This document shows, piece by piece, positions 25,997 to 36,358 of a stretch of DNA of 64,000 nucleotides; positions within the stretch are counted from its first letter, which is position 1, and the number at the start of each line of letters is the position of its first letter. This DNA is from Georgenia subflava. Its GTDB lineage: Bacteria > Actinomycetota > Actinomycetes > Actinomycetales > Actinomycetaceae. Both the position numbers and the translations under genes were made by a program. The notes under the pieces were generated by a model. It searched no databases. It had not been told where the DNA came from and was given only the letters and a program-made list of their open reading frames with translations. The stretch is from NCBI RefSeq assembly GCF_009193155.1, contig NZ_VUKD01000003.1, forward strand, positions 620,001 to 684,000, read 5' to 3'.

Positions 25997-27783
25997 GCGT
26001 CCTCCCCCGCGCGCACGACCGTGACGCTGACGCCGGAGCCGAGCTCGATCACGCCGCCGGGCGGCACGGGCACGCCGGTGCCGGGGTGGAGCCGGAACGC
26101 GGGCTGGCCGGGCAGGTTCAGCACGGTGCCATTGGTGGAGTTCATGTCGGTGACGACCACGTGGTCCCCGGCCGGTCGGATCTCGGCGTGGGTCCCGGAG
26201 ATGTCGCGCTCCGGGTTCGGGACGGTGACGAGCCGAGGCACCGCGTTGCCGCGGAACCGGGTGGCCTCGGGCGCCCTGCCGAGCAGGACCGGGCGCGTCA
26301 CCTCCACGCGTGCCCCGGTGGACATGAGCAGCTCGAGGGTGGGCTCCTCCGCGGGCGCCCCCTCGGTCGCGACCGCGGGTACGTCGGCAGCGGCGGGAAG
26401 GTCGCCCGCCATCACCGTCTCGCCGTCGTGGTCGCCCGGGTCCGCCGCGGCCACCGGCGCCGGCGCGGGTCGCGGCGCCCAGGGCACGGAGTCGATCAGG
26501 CCGGAGGACGCCGAGGAGTCCGCACCGGGGGCCGCTGCGGGCTCGTCGTCCCACCGCACCCGGTGCACCGGTCCGCCGGAGGCGGCGGCGTCCGCCGCGG
26601 GCGGTGCGAAGGCGTCGTCGTCCTCGTGCGGGACCTGGGTCGCCTCGAGGCCACCCGGCGGGGTCGCGGGGCCGTGGGCCGCGGGCTCGATGACGGGCTC
26701 GCCCGCCGACGGCGCCCCCGCACCCTGGGCGTCCTCGTCCGCGGACGCCGGGCTCGCGGCCGAGGACGATCTCGCGGCGACCAGCTCCTCCGCCGCGGCC
26801 TCCGCGTCCTCCGCGGCGAGCTGCTCGGTCGACCACAGCAGGTGGTCGTACTCGGCGTCGTCGGCCGGGTCCTGCTCTGCCACGTCCGCCGGGTCCGCTT
26901 CCGACGGGTCGGCGAGGTCCACGTCTGCCGAGTCCGCCAGGTCCGCGTGTGCCGGGTCCGCAACGGCCGCGTCTGCCGACGACGCCAGGTGCGCGTCTGC
27001 CGAGTCCGCCAGGTCCGCGTCAGCCGACGACGGCCGGTCCACATCCGCCGAGTCCGTCTGGTCCGCGTCCGCCGGGCCTGCCTGGTACGCGTCCGCCGCG
27101 CCGCCGTCGGGCGCGCCGACCGGGCCAGCCACTGACGCCTCCGCCGGGCCGTCGGCGGCGTCGACACCCCTCGTGCTCACCGCCGGCGACGACGGCGCCG
27201 GGCGGCCGATCGCAGCGGCGAGGGCAGGCGTGCGCAGGAGGGTGAGCTCGAGGTCCTCCTCGTCCGCGTCGACGGCGTGGTCGGCGAGCTGGAGGCCCGC
27301 GTGGTTGTCCTCCCCCGCGGCGACGTCGACGAGCGTGCGCAGCGAGTCCGCCAGGACGATGCCGCCGACGACCGGGAGCCACTCCGCGCCGCGACCGGCA
27401 CCCGCGCCACCGGCAGCGAGCGGGGCCCCGGCGTCCGCGCCGCCCGCCGTGATCGTGAAGCCGGCGCCACCCGGGAGCACCTGCTCGCGCCATGTCGTGA
27501 AACCTGCACCGGTGACCTGCTCACCGCCGACGTCGACGGTCAGGTCACCACGCACGAGCACATTGAGCCCGTCGCGGTGCGCCTCGACCATCGCGAACGA
27601 GGGCAGTGCGCGGATCCCCCCGCCGGCGAGGTGCTCCACCCAGGTCCCCAGCCGGGAGCCGCTGCGGGTGAGCTCCCACAGCTCCCGGACCGCGGCAGTA
27701 CCCACCTCGGGGTGCAGCAGCGCGACGGCGCCGTCCCCGACGAGAGCGATCCAGCTCCCTGTGCGGTACTCGTGCACGCTCAT
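25993..27783 (-). CDS. FHA-domain protein with central acidic octapeptide repeats
   Basis: The protein has 596 residues. The N-terminal ~190 residues form a soluble domain of unknown family ([20 protein letters not shown]). A central acidic low-complexity region includes about 10 copies of an 8-residue repeat of the type SADADLAD (residues ~230-311). The C-terminal ~105 residues are a clear FHA domain (LLGRAPEATRF...DISGTHAEI...MNSTNGTVL). There is no membrane segment. It overlaps the phosphatase gene by 4 bp upstream and the kinase gene by 4 bp downstream. It likely acts as a phosphothreonine adaptor between kinase and targets; the N-terminal domain has no assigned role. Confidence 0.88.
   Translation of the reverse strand: MSVHEYRTGSWIALVGDGAVALLHPEVGTAAVRELWELTRSGSRLGTWVEHLAGGGIRALPSFAMVEAHRDGLNVLVRGDLTVDVGGEQVTGAGFTTWREQVLPGGAGFTITAGGADAGAPLAAGGAGAGRGAEWLPVVGGIVLADSLRTLVDVAAGEDNHAGLQLADHAVDADEEDLELTLLRTPALAAAIGRPAPSSPAVSTRGVDAADGPAEASVAGPVGAPDGGAADAYQAGPADADQTDSADVDRPSSADADLADSADAHLASSADAAVADPAHADLADSADVDLADPSEADPADVAEQDPADDAEYDHLLWSTEQLAAEDAEAAAEELVAARSSSAASPASADEDAQGAGAPSAGEPVIEPAAHGPATPPGGLEATQVPHEDDDAFAPPAADAAASGGPVHRVRWDDEPAAAPGADSSASSGLIDSVPWAPRPAPAPVAAADPGDHDGETVMAGDLPAAADVPAVATEGAPAEEPTLELLMSTGARVEVTRPVLLGRAPEATRFRGNAVPRLVTVPNPERDISGTHAEIRPAGDHVVVTDMNSTNGTVLNLPGQPAFRLHPGTGVPVPPGGVIELGSGVSVTVVRAGEDA
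26851..27096 (-). repeat. in-frame 24-bp tandem repeat (acidic octapeptide)
   Basis: About ten imperfect 24-bp units encode an octapeptide of the pattern SADADLAD, rich in Ala and Asp. The region is disordered-looking and acidic. Copy number could vary between strains by slippage without breaking the frame. Confidence 0.85.
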
Positions 27784-28631
27784 CCTCTCCTCGCGCCGCC
27801 GGGCAGCGTGGACCCGGTGTCGTCGTCGTCGCTCTCGGCGGGCGTGCCGCCCGTGCGCACGGTCGTCCCGGTGGTGGTGACCTCGGCCGGGGCGTCGACG
27901 ACGACCACCGTGACGTTGTCGCTCGCACCGCCGTCGACGGCGCGGCAGAGCAGCGTCTGCGCGGCCTGGCCGGGGTCGGCGACGGTGCCGAGGACCTCAG
28001 CGATCTCGGCGTCCTCGAGCTCTCCGACCAGGCCGTCCGTGCACAGCAGGATCCGCTCGGCCGGGTGCACCCGCAGCATCCAGAAGTCGACGGCGCAGTC
28101 ACGGCCGCTTCCGATCGCACGGGTGATGACGTTGCGGCGCGGGTGGGTCCGTGCCATGCCAGGCTCCAGCGTGCCCGCGTCCACCATCTCCTGGACGAGG
28201 GAGTGGTCGACGCTGATCTGCTCGAGGCGGTCCCCCGCGAAGCGGTAGACCCGCGAGTCGCCCACGTTGAGCACCAACCAGTACGGGTCACCGTCCTGGG
28301 TGGTGAGGATGACGCCGGCGACCGTGGTGCCGGCGACCGGGTCACGGCCGTCGGTCTCCACCCAGCCGGCCACGGTCTCGGCCGCCATGGTGCGCCGGAT
28401 CCGGGCGGCGGCCTCGAGGACCGCCGCGTCCACGTCCGCGGCGGTGATGTCGCGGGCCGGCCCGCCCGCGAGCTCGCGGAAGACCTCGACGACCGTCTGG
28501 CTCGCCATCTCCCCCCGCGCGTGCCCGCCCATGCCGTCCGCGACGACGAAGACGGGTGCCTCGGCAAGGGCCGCGTCCTCGTTGACGCTCCGCCGTCCAC
28601 CGGCGTCGGTGGCCACGCCCCACTGGGTCAA
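27780..28631 (-). CDS. PP2C-type Ser/Thr phosphatase
   Basis: The protein has 283 residues. PP2C metal-binding motifs are in order: [45 protein letters not shown] and [11 protein letters not shown]. The TTG at 28631 ([12 protein letters not shown]) is preferred: AGGGAG lies 7 nt before it and the family begins at that point. An in-frame ATG at 28709 is possible. It removes phosphate from targets of the adjacent kinase. It is first in the operon phosphatase-FHA-kinase-FHA/HTH and overlaps the FHA gene by ATGA. Confidence 0.95.
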   Translation of the reverse strand: MTQWGVATDAGGRRSVNEDAALAEAPVFVVADGMGGHARGEMASQTVVEVFRELAGGPARDITAADVDAAVLEAAARIRRTMAAETVAGWVETDGRDPVAGTTVAGVILTTQDGDPYWLVLNVGDSRVYRFAGDRLEQISVDHSLVQEMVDAGTLEPGMARTHPRRNVITRAIGSGRDCAVDFWMLRVHPAERILLCTDGLVGELEDAEIAEVLGTVADPGQAAQTLLCRAVDGGASDNVTVVVVDAPAEVTTTGTTVRTGGTPAESDDDDTGSTLPGGARRG

Positions 28632-28773
28632 GATCTTGCTCCCTCTCGTGCCGGTCTGCCCCCATAGGGTGCCATGCGCGCGCCGGGCGGCCGCGCAGAC
28701 GCCCGCCATCCGGCCGACCTCCGACCGATTAGGCGGCGCTCTCTCCCCCTGCCGGAGGCGGCGCACCGGTGGA

Positions 28774-30276
28774 TCAGAGCACCGCCGGGTACACGCCCCA
28801 GTACGCGGCCGCGACCAGCAGGACGAGGCTGCCGGTCACCACGCACAGGACGCTCGCCCAGCCGAGCGCGCCTGTGCGGGACGGGCCGGTCCCCCGGTAC
28901 GACCGCCATCCGGCACCGACCGTGAGGACCAGCATCACGGCGGCGAGGATGCCCACGACCTGCACGGCGAGCCAGCCGCCCTGGACCAGGAACGCGTCGT
29001 GACCGTAGTTGAGGGCCAGCGAGGCCACCCCGAGCAGGTAGGCGACGTAGACGATCCAGGTGGCCAGGGTCGCCATGCCGAGGCCCGCCGTGTAGCGGCC
29101 CAGCGGCGCACCCGCAGCACTGGGCCGGCGGCCCCAGAGGCGTGGGAGCTGGCCGGCCAGGGCGAGGACGGGGCCGGCGGCGAGCAGACCGAGACCGACG
29201 ATGAACGTGACCACGATCATGTCCCCGGTGGCGTACCACCGTGGATGGTCCACCGGGTCGGCCCGGAAGGTCTGGACGGGCTCGGCGCCCGCGACCTGGG
29301 GCGCCGCGTCGGCGGTCTCGGGCAGCCCGAGGATCCACCGGGCGACGTCCTCGGTGAAGCCGTCCGCGAGCTGGCCGTCGACCCGGATGCCGTGGTTCGC
29401 GCCCTCGTAGTAGCGCAGGGTGAGCTGCTCGTTGCCCGCGACCTCGAGGTCCTCGCGCAGGATCTGCGCGCCCTGGACGATCGGCATCGAGGCGTCCGCG
29501 GCGCCGTAGACCATCAGCACCGGCTGGGTCATCCGCTCCTGGTACGGCGAGACGTCGAAGTCGAAGTACTCGAACCCCCCGCCCGGGAAGCTCCCGCCGA
29601 CCAGTCTGGGGATGGCGCGCAGCAGGCGGTCGGGCACGCCGACCTCACGCAGGTAGGAGTCGGCGGCGAACGCACCCTGCTCGCGGATGGGCAGCACGGG
29701 CGCCGAGACCAGCACCACGAAGGCGACGTGCTCGCTCTCGGCCGCGGCGATCGGGGCGGACATGGCCCCCTCGCTCTCGCCGTAGACGCCCACCCGGTCC
29801 GGGTCGACCCCGGGCCACTGCCGCAAAACCTCGAGCGAGTCGAGGTAGTCCTCGGCCATGCCGGCGTAGTCGCGGGAGCGGGTGGAGTAGGTGTCGGTGC
29901 GCTTGTCGGGCACCATCGTGACGACGCCGGCGCTCGCCAGGTCCGTGGTGATGTCGGCGAAGTTCTCGTGAGTCGCCGTCCCGGCCCCGTGCATGAAGAC
30001 CAGACCCGGCCGGTCGGGACCGGCGGCCGCGACCGGCGCGGCGATCGTGGCCTGGATCGTGACGTCGTCGGCGACCTGGACGTCGATCACCTGCCGCTGC
30101 ACCTCGTACGTGCCCACGGGCGCGGTGCGGACGTCGCCGCCGATGGTGGTGTCCGCCGTCGCCGGCACGAGGGTGTGCTCGAGCGGCTGCGGGTTCCATC
30201 CCGGCCCGGCGAGCGAGCCGACGAGACCGAGGAGGAGCACCAGCACGATGCTGGCGGCCAGCCTGCGGTATCTCAC
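28774..30276 (-). CDS. alpha/beta-hydrolase with N-terminal anchor and C-terminal membrane helices
   Basis: The protein has 500 residues. An N-terminal signal/anchor ([19 protein letters not shown]) leads to an extracytoplasmic alpha/beta-hydrolase domain: [15 protein letters not shown] (oxyanion region), [14 protein letters not shown] (nucleophile elbow GESEG), [13 protein letters not shown] (acid) and YYEGANHGI (His). Four hydrophobic segments follow. The GTG at 30276 is 6 nt after a TACCCT -10 hexamer, so the mRNA is probably leaderless. It lies between the signalling cluster and era, with no shared overlap to either. Substrate is unknown; related proteins are annotated as dienelactone hydrolase- or BAAT-like. 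Confidence 0.85.
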   Translation of the reverse strand: MRYRRLAASIVLVLLLGLVGSLAGPGWNPQPLEHTLVPATADTTIGGDVRTAPVGTYEVQRQVIDVQVADDVTIQATIAAPVAAAGPDRPGLVFMHGAGTATHENFADITTDLASAGVVTMVPDKRTDTYSTRSRDYAGMAEDYLDSLEVLRQWPGVDPDRVGVYGESEGAMSAPIAAAESEHVAFVVLVSAPVLPIREQGAFAADSYLREVGVPDRLLRAIPRLVGGSFPGGGFEYFDFDVSPYQERMTQPVLMVYGAADASMPIVQGAQILREDLEVAGNEQLTLRYYEGANHGIRVDGQLADGFTEDVARWILGLPETADAAPQVAGAEPVQTFRADPVDHPRWYATGDMIVVTFIVGLGLLAAGPVLALAGQLPRLWGRRPSAAGAPLGRYTAGLGMATLATWIVYVAYLLGVASLALNYGHDAFLVQGGWLAVQVVGILAAVMLVLTVGAGWRSYRGTGPSRTGALGWASVLCVVTGSLVLLVAAAYWGVYPAVL

Positions 30277-30282
30277 CGGAAC

Positions 30283-30288
30283 AGGGTA
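30283..30288 (-). promoter_or_regulatory. -10 hexamer of a leaderless promoter (hydrolase)
   Basis: TACCCT on the minus strand ends 6 nt before the GTG at 30276. Confidence 0.55.
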
Positions 30289-30447
30289 GGCGGTCGCCCT
30301 CGTCCGGCCGACCTCGGCCCGCCGCCGCGTACCGCACAGTCCCCGCCAGCCATCACTCGCCGCACCCGACCCGCCGAGCGACACGAAGCGGTCGCCAGCG
30401 CGCACCACTCAGCGGTGCGGAACGTGTCACTCGTCGCGGCTCGAACC

Positions 30448-31431
30448 TCAGAAGCCGAGCCGGCCGAGCAGCTTGGGGTCGCGCTGCCAGTCCTTGGCGA
30501 CCCGCACGTGCAGGTCGAGGTAGACCCGTGCGCCGAGCAGCGCCTCGATGCCGTGCCGGGCGCGGGTCCCGACGTCGCGGAGCCGGGCCCCGCCCTTGCC
30601 GATGATGATCGCCTTCTGCGAGTCCCGCTCGACGTAGAGGTCCACGCGCACGTCGAGCATCGGCGGGCGCTGGTCACCCTCCTCGCGGGGTCGCTCGGTC
30701 ACCTCGTCCACGAGCACCGCCAGGGAGTGCGGCAGCTCGTGGTGCACGCCCTCGAGCGCCGCCTCACGCACGAGCTCGGCGATCATGACGTTCTCCGGCT
30801 CGTCGGTCAGCTCGCCGCGCGGGTACATGGGCGGGCCGAACGGCATCCGCGCGAGCAGCAGGTCGGTGAGCAGGCCGATCTGGTCGTCCTTGACCGCGGA
30901 GACGGGCACGATCTCCGCCCACTCCCCCAGGGCCGAGACGGCGAGCAGGTGCTCGGCGAGCCGCTCGCGCGAGACCTTGTCGGCCTTGGTGGCGACGGCG
31001 ACGACCGGCGTGCGCTGCTGGGTCAGCTCGCGGGCGATGAACTTGTCCCCCGGCCCGACCTTCTCGTCGGCGGGCAGGCAGAACACGATGACGTCGACCT
31101 CGGCGAGGGTCTCGCGCACCAGGTCGTTGAGCCGCTGCCCGAGCAGCGTGCGGGGCCGGTGCAGCCCGGGCGTGTCGACAAGCACCAGCTGGCCGTCCTC
31201 GCGGTGAACGACGCCGCGCACGGTGTGCCGGGTGGTCTGCGGCCGGCCGGAGGTGATGGCGACCTTCTGCCCGACCAGCGCGTTGGTCAGCGTGGACTTG
31301 CCCGCGTTGGGCCGGCCGACCAGGCAGGCGAACCCCGCCCGGTAGTCCGCCGGCCAGTCGCCGGCGTCGATAAGGCCGTCGTCGAGGGCGTTCGGCCCGG
31401 CCATCAGCTCGTCGTCGGACGGGAAGCTCAT
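30448..31431 (-). CDS. era: GTPase Era
   Basis: This 327-residue GTPase assists 16S rRNA maturation and 30S assembly. G1 is [17 protein letters not shown]2 RHTVRGV, G3 DTPGLH and G4 ATKADK. The C-terminal KH domain contains [20 protein letters not shown]. The start overlaps the CorC-type gene by ATGA (31428-31431). It is the last member of the phoH-ybeY-corC-era run, which is conserved in actinobacteria. Confidence 0.98.
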   Translation of the reverse strand: MSFPSDDELMAGPNALDDGLIDAGDWPADYRAGFACLVGRPNAGKSTLTNALVGQKVAITSGRPQTTRHTVRGVVHREDGQLVLVDTPGLHRPRTLLGQRLNDLVRETLAEVDVIVFCLPADEKVGPGDKFIARELTQQRTPVVAVATKADKVSRERLAEHLLAVSALGEWAEIVPVSAVKDDQIGLLTDLLLARMPFGPPMYPRGELTDEPENVMIAELVREAALEGVHHELPHSLAVLVDEVTERPREEGDQRPPMLDVRVDLYVERDSQKAIIIGKGGARLRDVGTRARHGIEALLGARVYLDLHVRVAKDWQRDPKLLGRLGF

Positions 31432-32735
31432 GGCTCCACCTGCGTCTCGTCGTCGTCGGTGGCGGTCCGGGCCGGTGAGGCCAGGAGGGTGGAGACCCGG
31501 CGGCGCCGGCCCTCCGCACGCTCGGCGACCAGGTGGATGCCGAGCACGTCCACAGCGGCGCCGGGCAGCGGCACCTTGCCCAGCGCCTTGGCGAGCAGAC
31601 CGCCGGCCGAGTCGACGTCGTCGTCGTCGATCTCCAGCCCGAACAGGTCGCCGAGCTCGTCGATGGGCAGGCGGGCGGGGACCCGGACCGTGCCGTCGTC
31701 GAGGTGCTCGACCTCGGGCTCGGCGCGGTCGTGCTCGTCAATCATCTCCCCGACGAGCTCCTCGAGGAGGTCCTCGATGGTCACGAGCCCGGCGATCCCG
31801 CCGTACTCGTCGACCACCATGGCGATGTGCACGCTGTCGGCCTGCATCTCGCGCATGAGGTCGTCCACCAGCTTCGTCTCGGGCACGAACGCCGGCTCGC
31901 GCATGACGTCGGAGCACATGAGCCCCTCGGCGTCGGAGCGGCGGTGGACGCGGCGCATGACGTCCTTGAGGTAGAGGACGCCGAGCAGGTCGTCGGTGGA
32001 CTCGCCGACGACCGGCACCCGCGAGTAGCCGGACCTGGTGAAGAGCGTGATCGCGCGGCCCAACGACTCGTCGCCGTCGATCGTGACCATGTCGGTGCGC
32101 GGGACCATCACCTCGCGCACCATGGTGCGGCCGAGCTCGAAGACGGACTGGAGCAGCTCGCGCTCCTCCTCCTCGATCTGCTCGGACTCCGAGACCCGGT
32201 CGACCATGGAGCGCAGGTCCTCCTCCCGCTCCTCCCGGGCCTCGCCGTCGGTCTGCGCGGGGCGGGGCGAGAGCGCGCGGCCGCCGCGGACGACCGCGCC
32301 GCCCACGGTGGCGAGGGCGTTGAGGACCGGTGCGAGGAGCGAGAGCACCGCCGTCGGGCTGCGACGGCCGAGCCGGCGCGGGCTGACCCCGCCGACGACC
32401 GCGAGCAGCAGGGCGGCGAAGGCGACCGAGACACCCAGCACCTGCCACCAGCGGGGCAGCAGGTCCGCCACCGCGAGGGTCAGGCACACGGCGGCGGTCA
32501 TCTCGGCGAGCACGCGGACGAACCCGGCGGCGGCCACGGCCTCGGGCCGCCGCTCGACGAGCCGGGCGACGGCGTGGGCGTTGCGGCCGCCGTTGCCGGC
32601 CATCTCGGCGACGGCGGTGCGGGTCACCCGGTTCAGGGCGGCCTCACCGGCGCTGAGCGTGGCGCCGACGGCGAGGCCGAGCAGCGTCAGCACCAGCAGC
32701 CACCACTCGGGGACCTGGTCGATCATTCCCTCCAT
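31428..32735 (-). CDS. CorC/HlyC-type CBS and CNNM-domain membrane protein
   Basis: The protein has 435 residues: an N-terminal CNNM/DUF21 domain with four membrane helices, two CBS domains ([38 protein letters not shown]) and a C-terminal transporter-associated CorC domain ([17 protein letters not shown]). These proteins are linked to magnesium/cobalt efflux or resistance. The ATG at 32735 lies 6 nt after the ybeY stop; an in-frame ATG at 32726 is an alternative. Confidence 0.94.
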   Translation of the reverse strand: MEGMIDQVPEWWLLVLTLLGLAVGATLSAGEAALNRVTRTAVAEMAGNGGRNAHAVARLVERRPEAVAAAGFVRVLAEMTAAVCLTLAVADLLPRWWQVLGVSVAFAALLLAVVGGVSPRRLGRRSPTAVLSLLAPVLNALATVGGAVVRGGRALSPRPAQTDGEAREEREEDLRSMVDRVSESEQIEEEERELLQSVFELGRTMVREVMVPRTDMVTIDGDESLGRAITLFTRSGYSRVPVVGESTDDLLGVLYLKDVMRRVHRRSDAEGLMCSDVMREPAFVPETKLVDDLMREMQADSVHIAMVVDEYGGIAGLVTIEDLLEELVGEMIDEHDRAEPEVEHLDDGTVRVPARLPIDELGDLFGLEIDDDDVDSAGGLLAKALGKVPLPGAAVDVLGIHLVAERAEGRRRRVSTLLASPARTATDDDETQVEP

Positions 32736-32741
32736 GCCGGC

Positions 32742-33194
32742 CTACCGCCCGGCCAGGAACGTGAGGAGGAGGCGGCGCTGGAGCGCGAACATCTCCTTCT
32801 CCTCCTCCGGCTCGGCGTGGTCGTAGCCGAGCAGGTGGAGGATGCCGTGCGTGGTGAGCAGCAGCAGCTCCTCGATGGTGGAGTGACCGGCGGTGCGGGC
32901 CTGGGCGGCGGCGACCTCGGGGCACAGCACGATGTCGCCCAGCGTGCCCTCGGTGGGCTCCTCGCCGGCGCGGCCCGGCCGCAGCTCGTCCATCGGGAAC
33001 GACAGGACGTCGGTGGGCCCCGGCTCGTCCATCCAGCGCTCGTGCAGCTCGGACATGACGTCGGTCGTGACGAACAGGATCGACAGCTCCGCCTGCGGGT
33101 GGACCCGCATCTCCTCGAGCACGTAGCGCGCGAGCGCGGCGAACTCCTCGCCGTCGACCTCGTACCCGGACTCGTTCGAGACCTCGGTGCTCAT
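32742..33194 (-). CDS. ybeY: endoribonuclease YbeY
   Basis: This is a 150-residue metal-dependent RNase for rRNA maturation and ribosome quality control. The zinc-binding motif is [17 protein letters not shown] (H-x3-H-x5-H), near residues 113-123. DVLSFPMDE is the other conserved block. It overlaps phoH by ATGA (33191-33194). Length is normal for the family. Confidence 0.97.
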   Translation of the reverse strand: MSTEVSNESGYEVDGEEFAALARYVLEEMRVHPQAELSILFVTTDVMSELHERWMDEPGPTDVLSFPMDELRPGRAGEEPTEGTLGDIVLCPEVAAAQARTAGHSTIEELLLLTTHGILHLLGYDHAEPEEEKEMFALQRRLLLTFLAGR

Positions 33195-34252
33195 CGTCCC
33201 TCCCGGTCCTGGCGCCGGCCGGGCCGGTCCGGACGGCGGGCGCCGTCGTGGTGCCGGGTGGTGGCGTCCCAGCGCTCGTAGGCGTCGATGATCTCCCCCA
33301 CGAGGCGGTGGCGGACGACGTCGGCGCTGCTCAGGCGGCAGAAGGTGACGTCCTCGATGTCGTCGAGGATCTCCTGCACCACCCGCAGGCCGGAGCGGGT
33401 GCCGGTGGGCAGGTCGACCTGGGTGACGTCACCGGTCACGACGACGCGGGAGTTGAAGCCGAGCCGCGTCAGGAACATCTTCATCTGCTCGGGCGAGGTG
33501 TTCTGGGCCTCGTCGAGGATGATGAAGGCGTCGTTGAGGGTGCGCCCGCGCATGTACGCCAGCGGCGCCACCTCGATCGTGCCGGCCGCCATGAGCTTGG
33601 GGATCGACTCCGGGTCGAGCATGTCGTGCAGGGCGTCGTACAGCGGTCGCAGGTACGGGTCGATCTTGTCGTTGAGGCTGCCCGGCAGGTACCCGAGCCG
33701 CTCGCCGGCCTCGACCGCGGGCCGCGTCAGGACGATCCGGTTGACCTGCTTGGACTGCAGGGCGTGCACGGCCTTGGCCATCGCGAGATAGGTCTTGCCG
33801 GTGCCTGCCGGGCCGATCCCGAACACGACGGTGGAGGAGTCGATCGCGTCGACGTAGCGCTTCTGGCCGACCGTCTTGGGCCGGATCGTGCGCCCGCGCG
33901 AGGACAGGATGTTGGTGGTCATCACCTCCGCGGGCCGCTCCGGGCCGGGCGTGGTGAGCATGCCGATCGCGCGCTCGACGGCGTCGGTGCTCAGCGGCTG
34001 GCCGGCGCCGGCCACGGAGGCGAGCTCCTCGACGAGGCCCTCGGCGAGGGCGACGTCGCCGGCCGGCCCCGTGAGGGTCACGACGTTGCCGCGCACGTGG
34101 ATGTCCACGCCGGGGAAGCCACCCTCGACGGCGCGGAGCACCTCGTCGCGATGACCGAGCAGGGTGACCATGGGAAGGTCCTCGGGGACGGTGACCTGGT
34201 GCTGGACGTGACCGGCAGGCATGCCGTCGTCGTTGGCAGGGATCTGCGACAT
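33191..34252 (-). CDS. phoH: PhoH-like ATPase
   Basis: The protein has 353 residues. An N-terminal KH-like/RNA-associated region ([15 protein letters not shown]) precedes a P-loop ATPase: [19 protein letters not shown] (Walker A) and [15 protein letters not shown] (Walker B), then [10 protein letters not shown]. The ATG at 34252 ([10 protein letters not shown]) was chosen; the longer frame to 34333 includes a TATCCT element (34322-34327) that more likely serves as the -10. PhoH and YbeY are thought to act together on RNA. The gene begins the phoH-ybeY-corC-era operon. Confidence 0.95.
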   Translation of the reverse strand: MSQIPANDDGMPAGHVQHQVTVPEDLPMVTLLGHRDEVLRAVEGGFPGVDIHVRGNVVTLTGPAGDVALAEGLVEELASVAGAGQPLSTDAVERAIGMLTTPGPERPAEVMTTNILSSRGRTIRPKTVGQKRYVDAIDSSTVVFGIGPAGTGKTYLAMAKAVHALQSKQVNRIVLTRPAVEAGERLGYLPGSLNDKIDPYLRPLYDALHDMLDPESIPKLMAAGTIEVAPLAYMRGRTLNDAFIILDEAQNTSPEQMKMFLTRLGFNSRVVVTGDVTQVDLPTGTRSGLRVVQEILDDIEDVTFCRLSSADVVRHRLVGEIIDAYERWDATTRHHDGARRPDRPGRRQDREGR

Positions 34253-34349
34253 GGGGACGGGCCGTTCGGCCCTCGTCACTCCTCGGTGTCGGGTCGGCGC
34301 AGCGGTCGCTGCACCGTCTGCAGGATATGGCACGGCCCGGGGGTTCGCC

Positions 34350-35138
34350 TCAGCCCCACCGGCCGAGCCGCTGGGCGAGCACGGCCAGGGCGGCGGGTCC
34401 CGCGGTGGAGGTCCGCAGGACGTGCGGCCCCACCAGCACCGGCTGGCCGCCGGCGTCCGTCAGCGCGGCGACCTCCTCGTCGGTGATGCCGCCCTCGGGG
34501 CCGACGACCACGACGACGTCGCTCGCTCCGCTTGCGTCGGCGTCGGCGGCTCCTGGGCCGGGCAGCCGGGCCGCCGCGAGCGGGACCGCGGCCTGCTCGT
34601 GCAGGACGAGGACCGCTCCGCCGGCGGCGACCGTCGCGGCGACGTCCGCGGCCAGGCCCGAGGTGCGGACCGGCTCGCGGACGGCGGGGACCCAGGACCG
34701 CCGGGACTGCTTCGCGGCGGCCAGGGCGACGGCGGACCAGCGCTGCCGGCCACGCTCCAGCTTCGGCCCGGACCACACGGACACGGAGCGGGCGGCCTGC
34801 CAGGGCACGACGGCGTCGACGCCGAGCTCGGTGGCCGTCTCGACGGCCTGCTCGTCGCGCCCGCCCTTCGCCAGCGCCTGGACGAGGACGAGCCGCACGG
34901 CGGGGGCCAGCTCCTGGGCGCGGGACTCGACGGCGACGGTGAGCTCGTCCTTGGCGGCCGCCGAGACGGTGCCGGAGACGCGCAGACCCGCACCGTCGAC
35001 GAGGTCGACCCGCTCGCCGGCCCGCAGGCGCATCACGACGGCGGCGTGTCGGGCCTCGTCCCCGCGCAGCGTCACCGTCGCGCCCGGCGCGGCGTCGTCG
35101 AGGACGCCGGCCCCGGCGTGGAAGACGGCCGTGCTCAT
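34350..35138 (-). CDS. rsmE: 16S rRNA m3U1498 methyltransferase RsmE
   Basis: The protein has 262 residues. It has an N-terminal PUA-like domain (TLRGDEARHAAVVMRLRAGERVDLVDG) and a C-terminal SPOUT methyltransferase knot with VVVVGPEGGITDEEV and LRTSTAGPAAL. It follows dnaJ by 7 nt, so it belongs to the hrcA-dnaJ-rsmE unit. It methylates U1498 of 16S rRNA using S-adenosylmethionine. Confidence 0.96.
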   Translation of the reverse strand: MSTAVFHAGAGVLDDAAPGATVTLRGDEARHAAVVMRLRAGERVDLVDGAGLRVSGTVSAAAKDELTVAVESRAQELAPAVRLVLVQALAKGGRDEQAVETATELGVDAVVPWQAARSVSVWSGPKLERGRQRWSAVALAAAKQSRRSWVPAVREPVRTSGLAADVAATVAAGGAVLVLHEQAAVPLAAARLPGPGAADADASGASDVVVVVGPEGGITDEEVAALTDAGGQPVLVGPHVLRTSTAGPAALAVLAQRLGRWG

Positions 35139-35145
35139 CGGGTCG

Positions 35146-36270
35146 TCAGCGCCCGGCCAGCTTCTCGCGGAGCTTGGAGAAGACCCCGGAGCCGGTGGCG
35201 GCCAGGCGCGGCTCGGGCTGCTCCTCGCCGCGCAGCTCGGCGAGCTCGGCGAGGAGCTCGCGCTGGCGCTCGTCGAGCCGGGTGGGTACCTGGACGTCGA
35301 CGTGGACGTGCAGGTCGCCGCGACCGCCGCGGTGCAGGTGCCCCACGCCGAGGTCGCGCAGCGTGTAGACCTGCTCGGGCTGGGTGCCGGGCTCGACGTC
35401 GATCTCGCGGACGCCGTCGAGGGTCTCGAGCACCATCACGGTGCCCAGCGCCGCGGCGGTCATCGGCACGGTGAGCGTGCAGTGCAGGTCGTCGCCGCGG
35501 CGCACGAACACCGGGTGGGCCTTCTCGCGGATCTCCACGTACAGGTCCCCGGCCGGGCCGCCGCCGGGGCCGACCTCCCCCTGGCCGGTCATCCGGATGC
35601 GGGTGCCGGAGTCGACGCCGGCGGGGACGTCGACGCGGATCGTGCGGCGGGTCCGGACGCGGCCCTCGCCGGAGCAGTCCTGGCACGGGTCGTCGATGAC
35701 GGTCCCGTGGCCCTGGCAGGCGGCGCAGGCGGAGGTGGCCATGACCTGGCCGAGGAACGACCGGGTCACCCGCTGGACGGAGCCGCGGCCGTGGCAGACG
35801 TCGCAGGTGCGCGGCGAGGTGCCCGGGCGGCAGCAGGAGCCGTGGCACGTGCCGCACACCACGGCGGTCTCGACCTGCAGCTCCTTGGGCGCGCCGAAGA
35901 CCGCCTCGGAGAGGTCGATGTCGAGCCGGACGAGGGCGTCCTGACCGCGGCGGCCACGCGGGACGGGGCCGCGCGGGGCGCCGCCGGCTGCCGCGCCGAA
36001 GAATGTCTCGAAGATGTCCTGGAAGCCGCCGAACCCGGCGCCGCCGCCACCGCCGCCGCCGAGGGCGGACTCGCCGCCCATGTCGTAGAGCTGGCGCTTC
36101 TCCGGGTTGGAGAGGACCTCGTAGGCGCGGGTGACGTCCTTGAACTGGTCGGCCACCTCGGGCCCCGCGACGTCCGGGTGGAGCTTGCGCGCCAACCGGC
36201 GGTAGGCCTTCTTGATCTCCTCCGCGCTCGCCTGGCGGGAGACACCGAGGATCTCGTAGTAGTCGTTCAC
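35146..36270 (-). CDS. dnaJ: chaperone DnaJ (HrcA-linked copy)
   Basis: The protein has 374 residues. J domain ([23 protein letters not shown] motif at RKLHPDVAG), Gly/Phe-rich linker ([20 protein letters not shown]), and a zinc-finger region with four CxxC units ([32 protein letters not shown]) followed by the C-terminal peptide-binding domains. The GTG at 36270 (VNDYYEILG) is chosen because the family starts exactly there. Its position after hrcA identifies the second actinobacterial dnaJ. Expression should follow HrcA through the CIRCE site at 37396. Confidence 0.96.
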   Translation of the reverse strand: MNDYYEILGVSRQASAEEIKKAYRRLARKLHPDVAGPEVADQFKDVTRAYEVLSNPEKRQLYDMGGESALGGGGGGGAGFGGFQDIFETFFGAAAGGAPRGPVPRGRRGQDALVRLDIDLSEAVFGAPKELQVETAVVCGTCHGSCCRPGTSPRTCDVCHGRGSVQRVTRSFLGQVMATSACAACQGHGTVIDDPCQDCSGEGRVRTRRTIRVDVPAGVDSGTRIRMTGQGEVGPGGGPAGDLYVEIREKAHPVFVRRGDDLHCTLTVPMTAAALGTVMVLETLDGVREIDVEPGTQPEQVYTLRDLGVGHLHRGGRGDLHVHVDVQVPTRLDERQRELLAELAELRGEEQPEPRLAATGSGVFSKLREKLAGR

Positions 36271-36358
36271 CACGTCACTCTCTGCTGGGGGCTGGGTCGG
36301 TCGTCGTGCGGTCGTGGCCCCGCCGCGCCGTGGGGGGCGGGCGGGGCTGGATCTGGGG

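Noticed and set aside
28267-31974. 1235-codon plus-strand open frame
   Set aside because: It runs opposite the phosphatase, hydrolase, era and corC genes, all of which have clear motifs.
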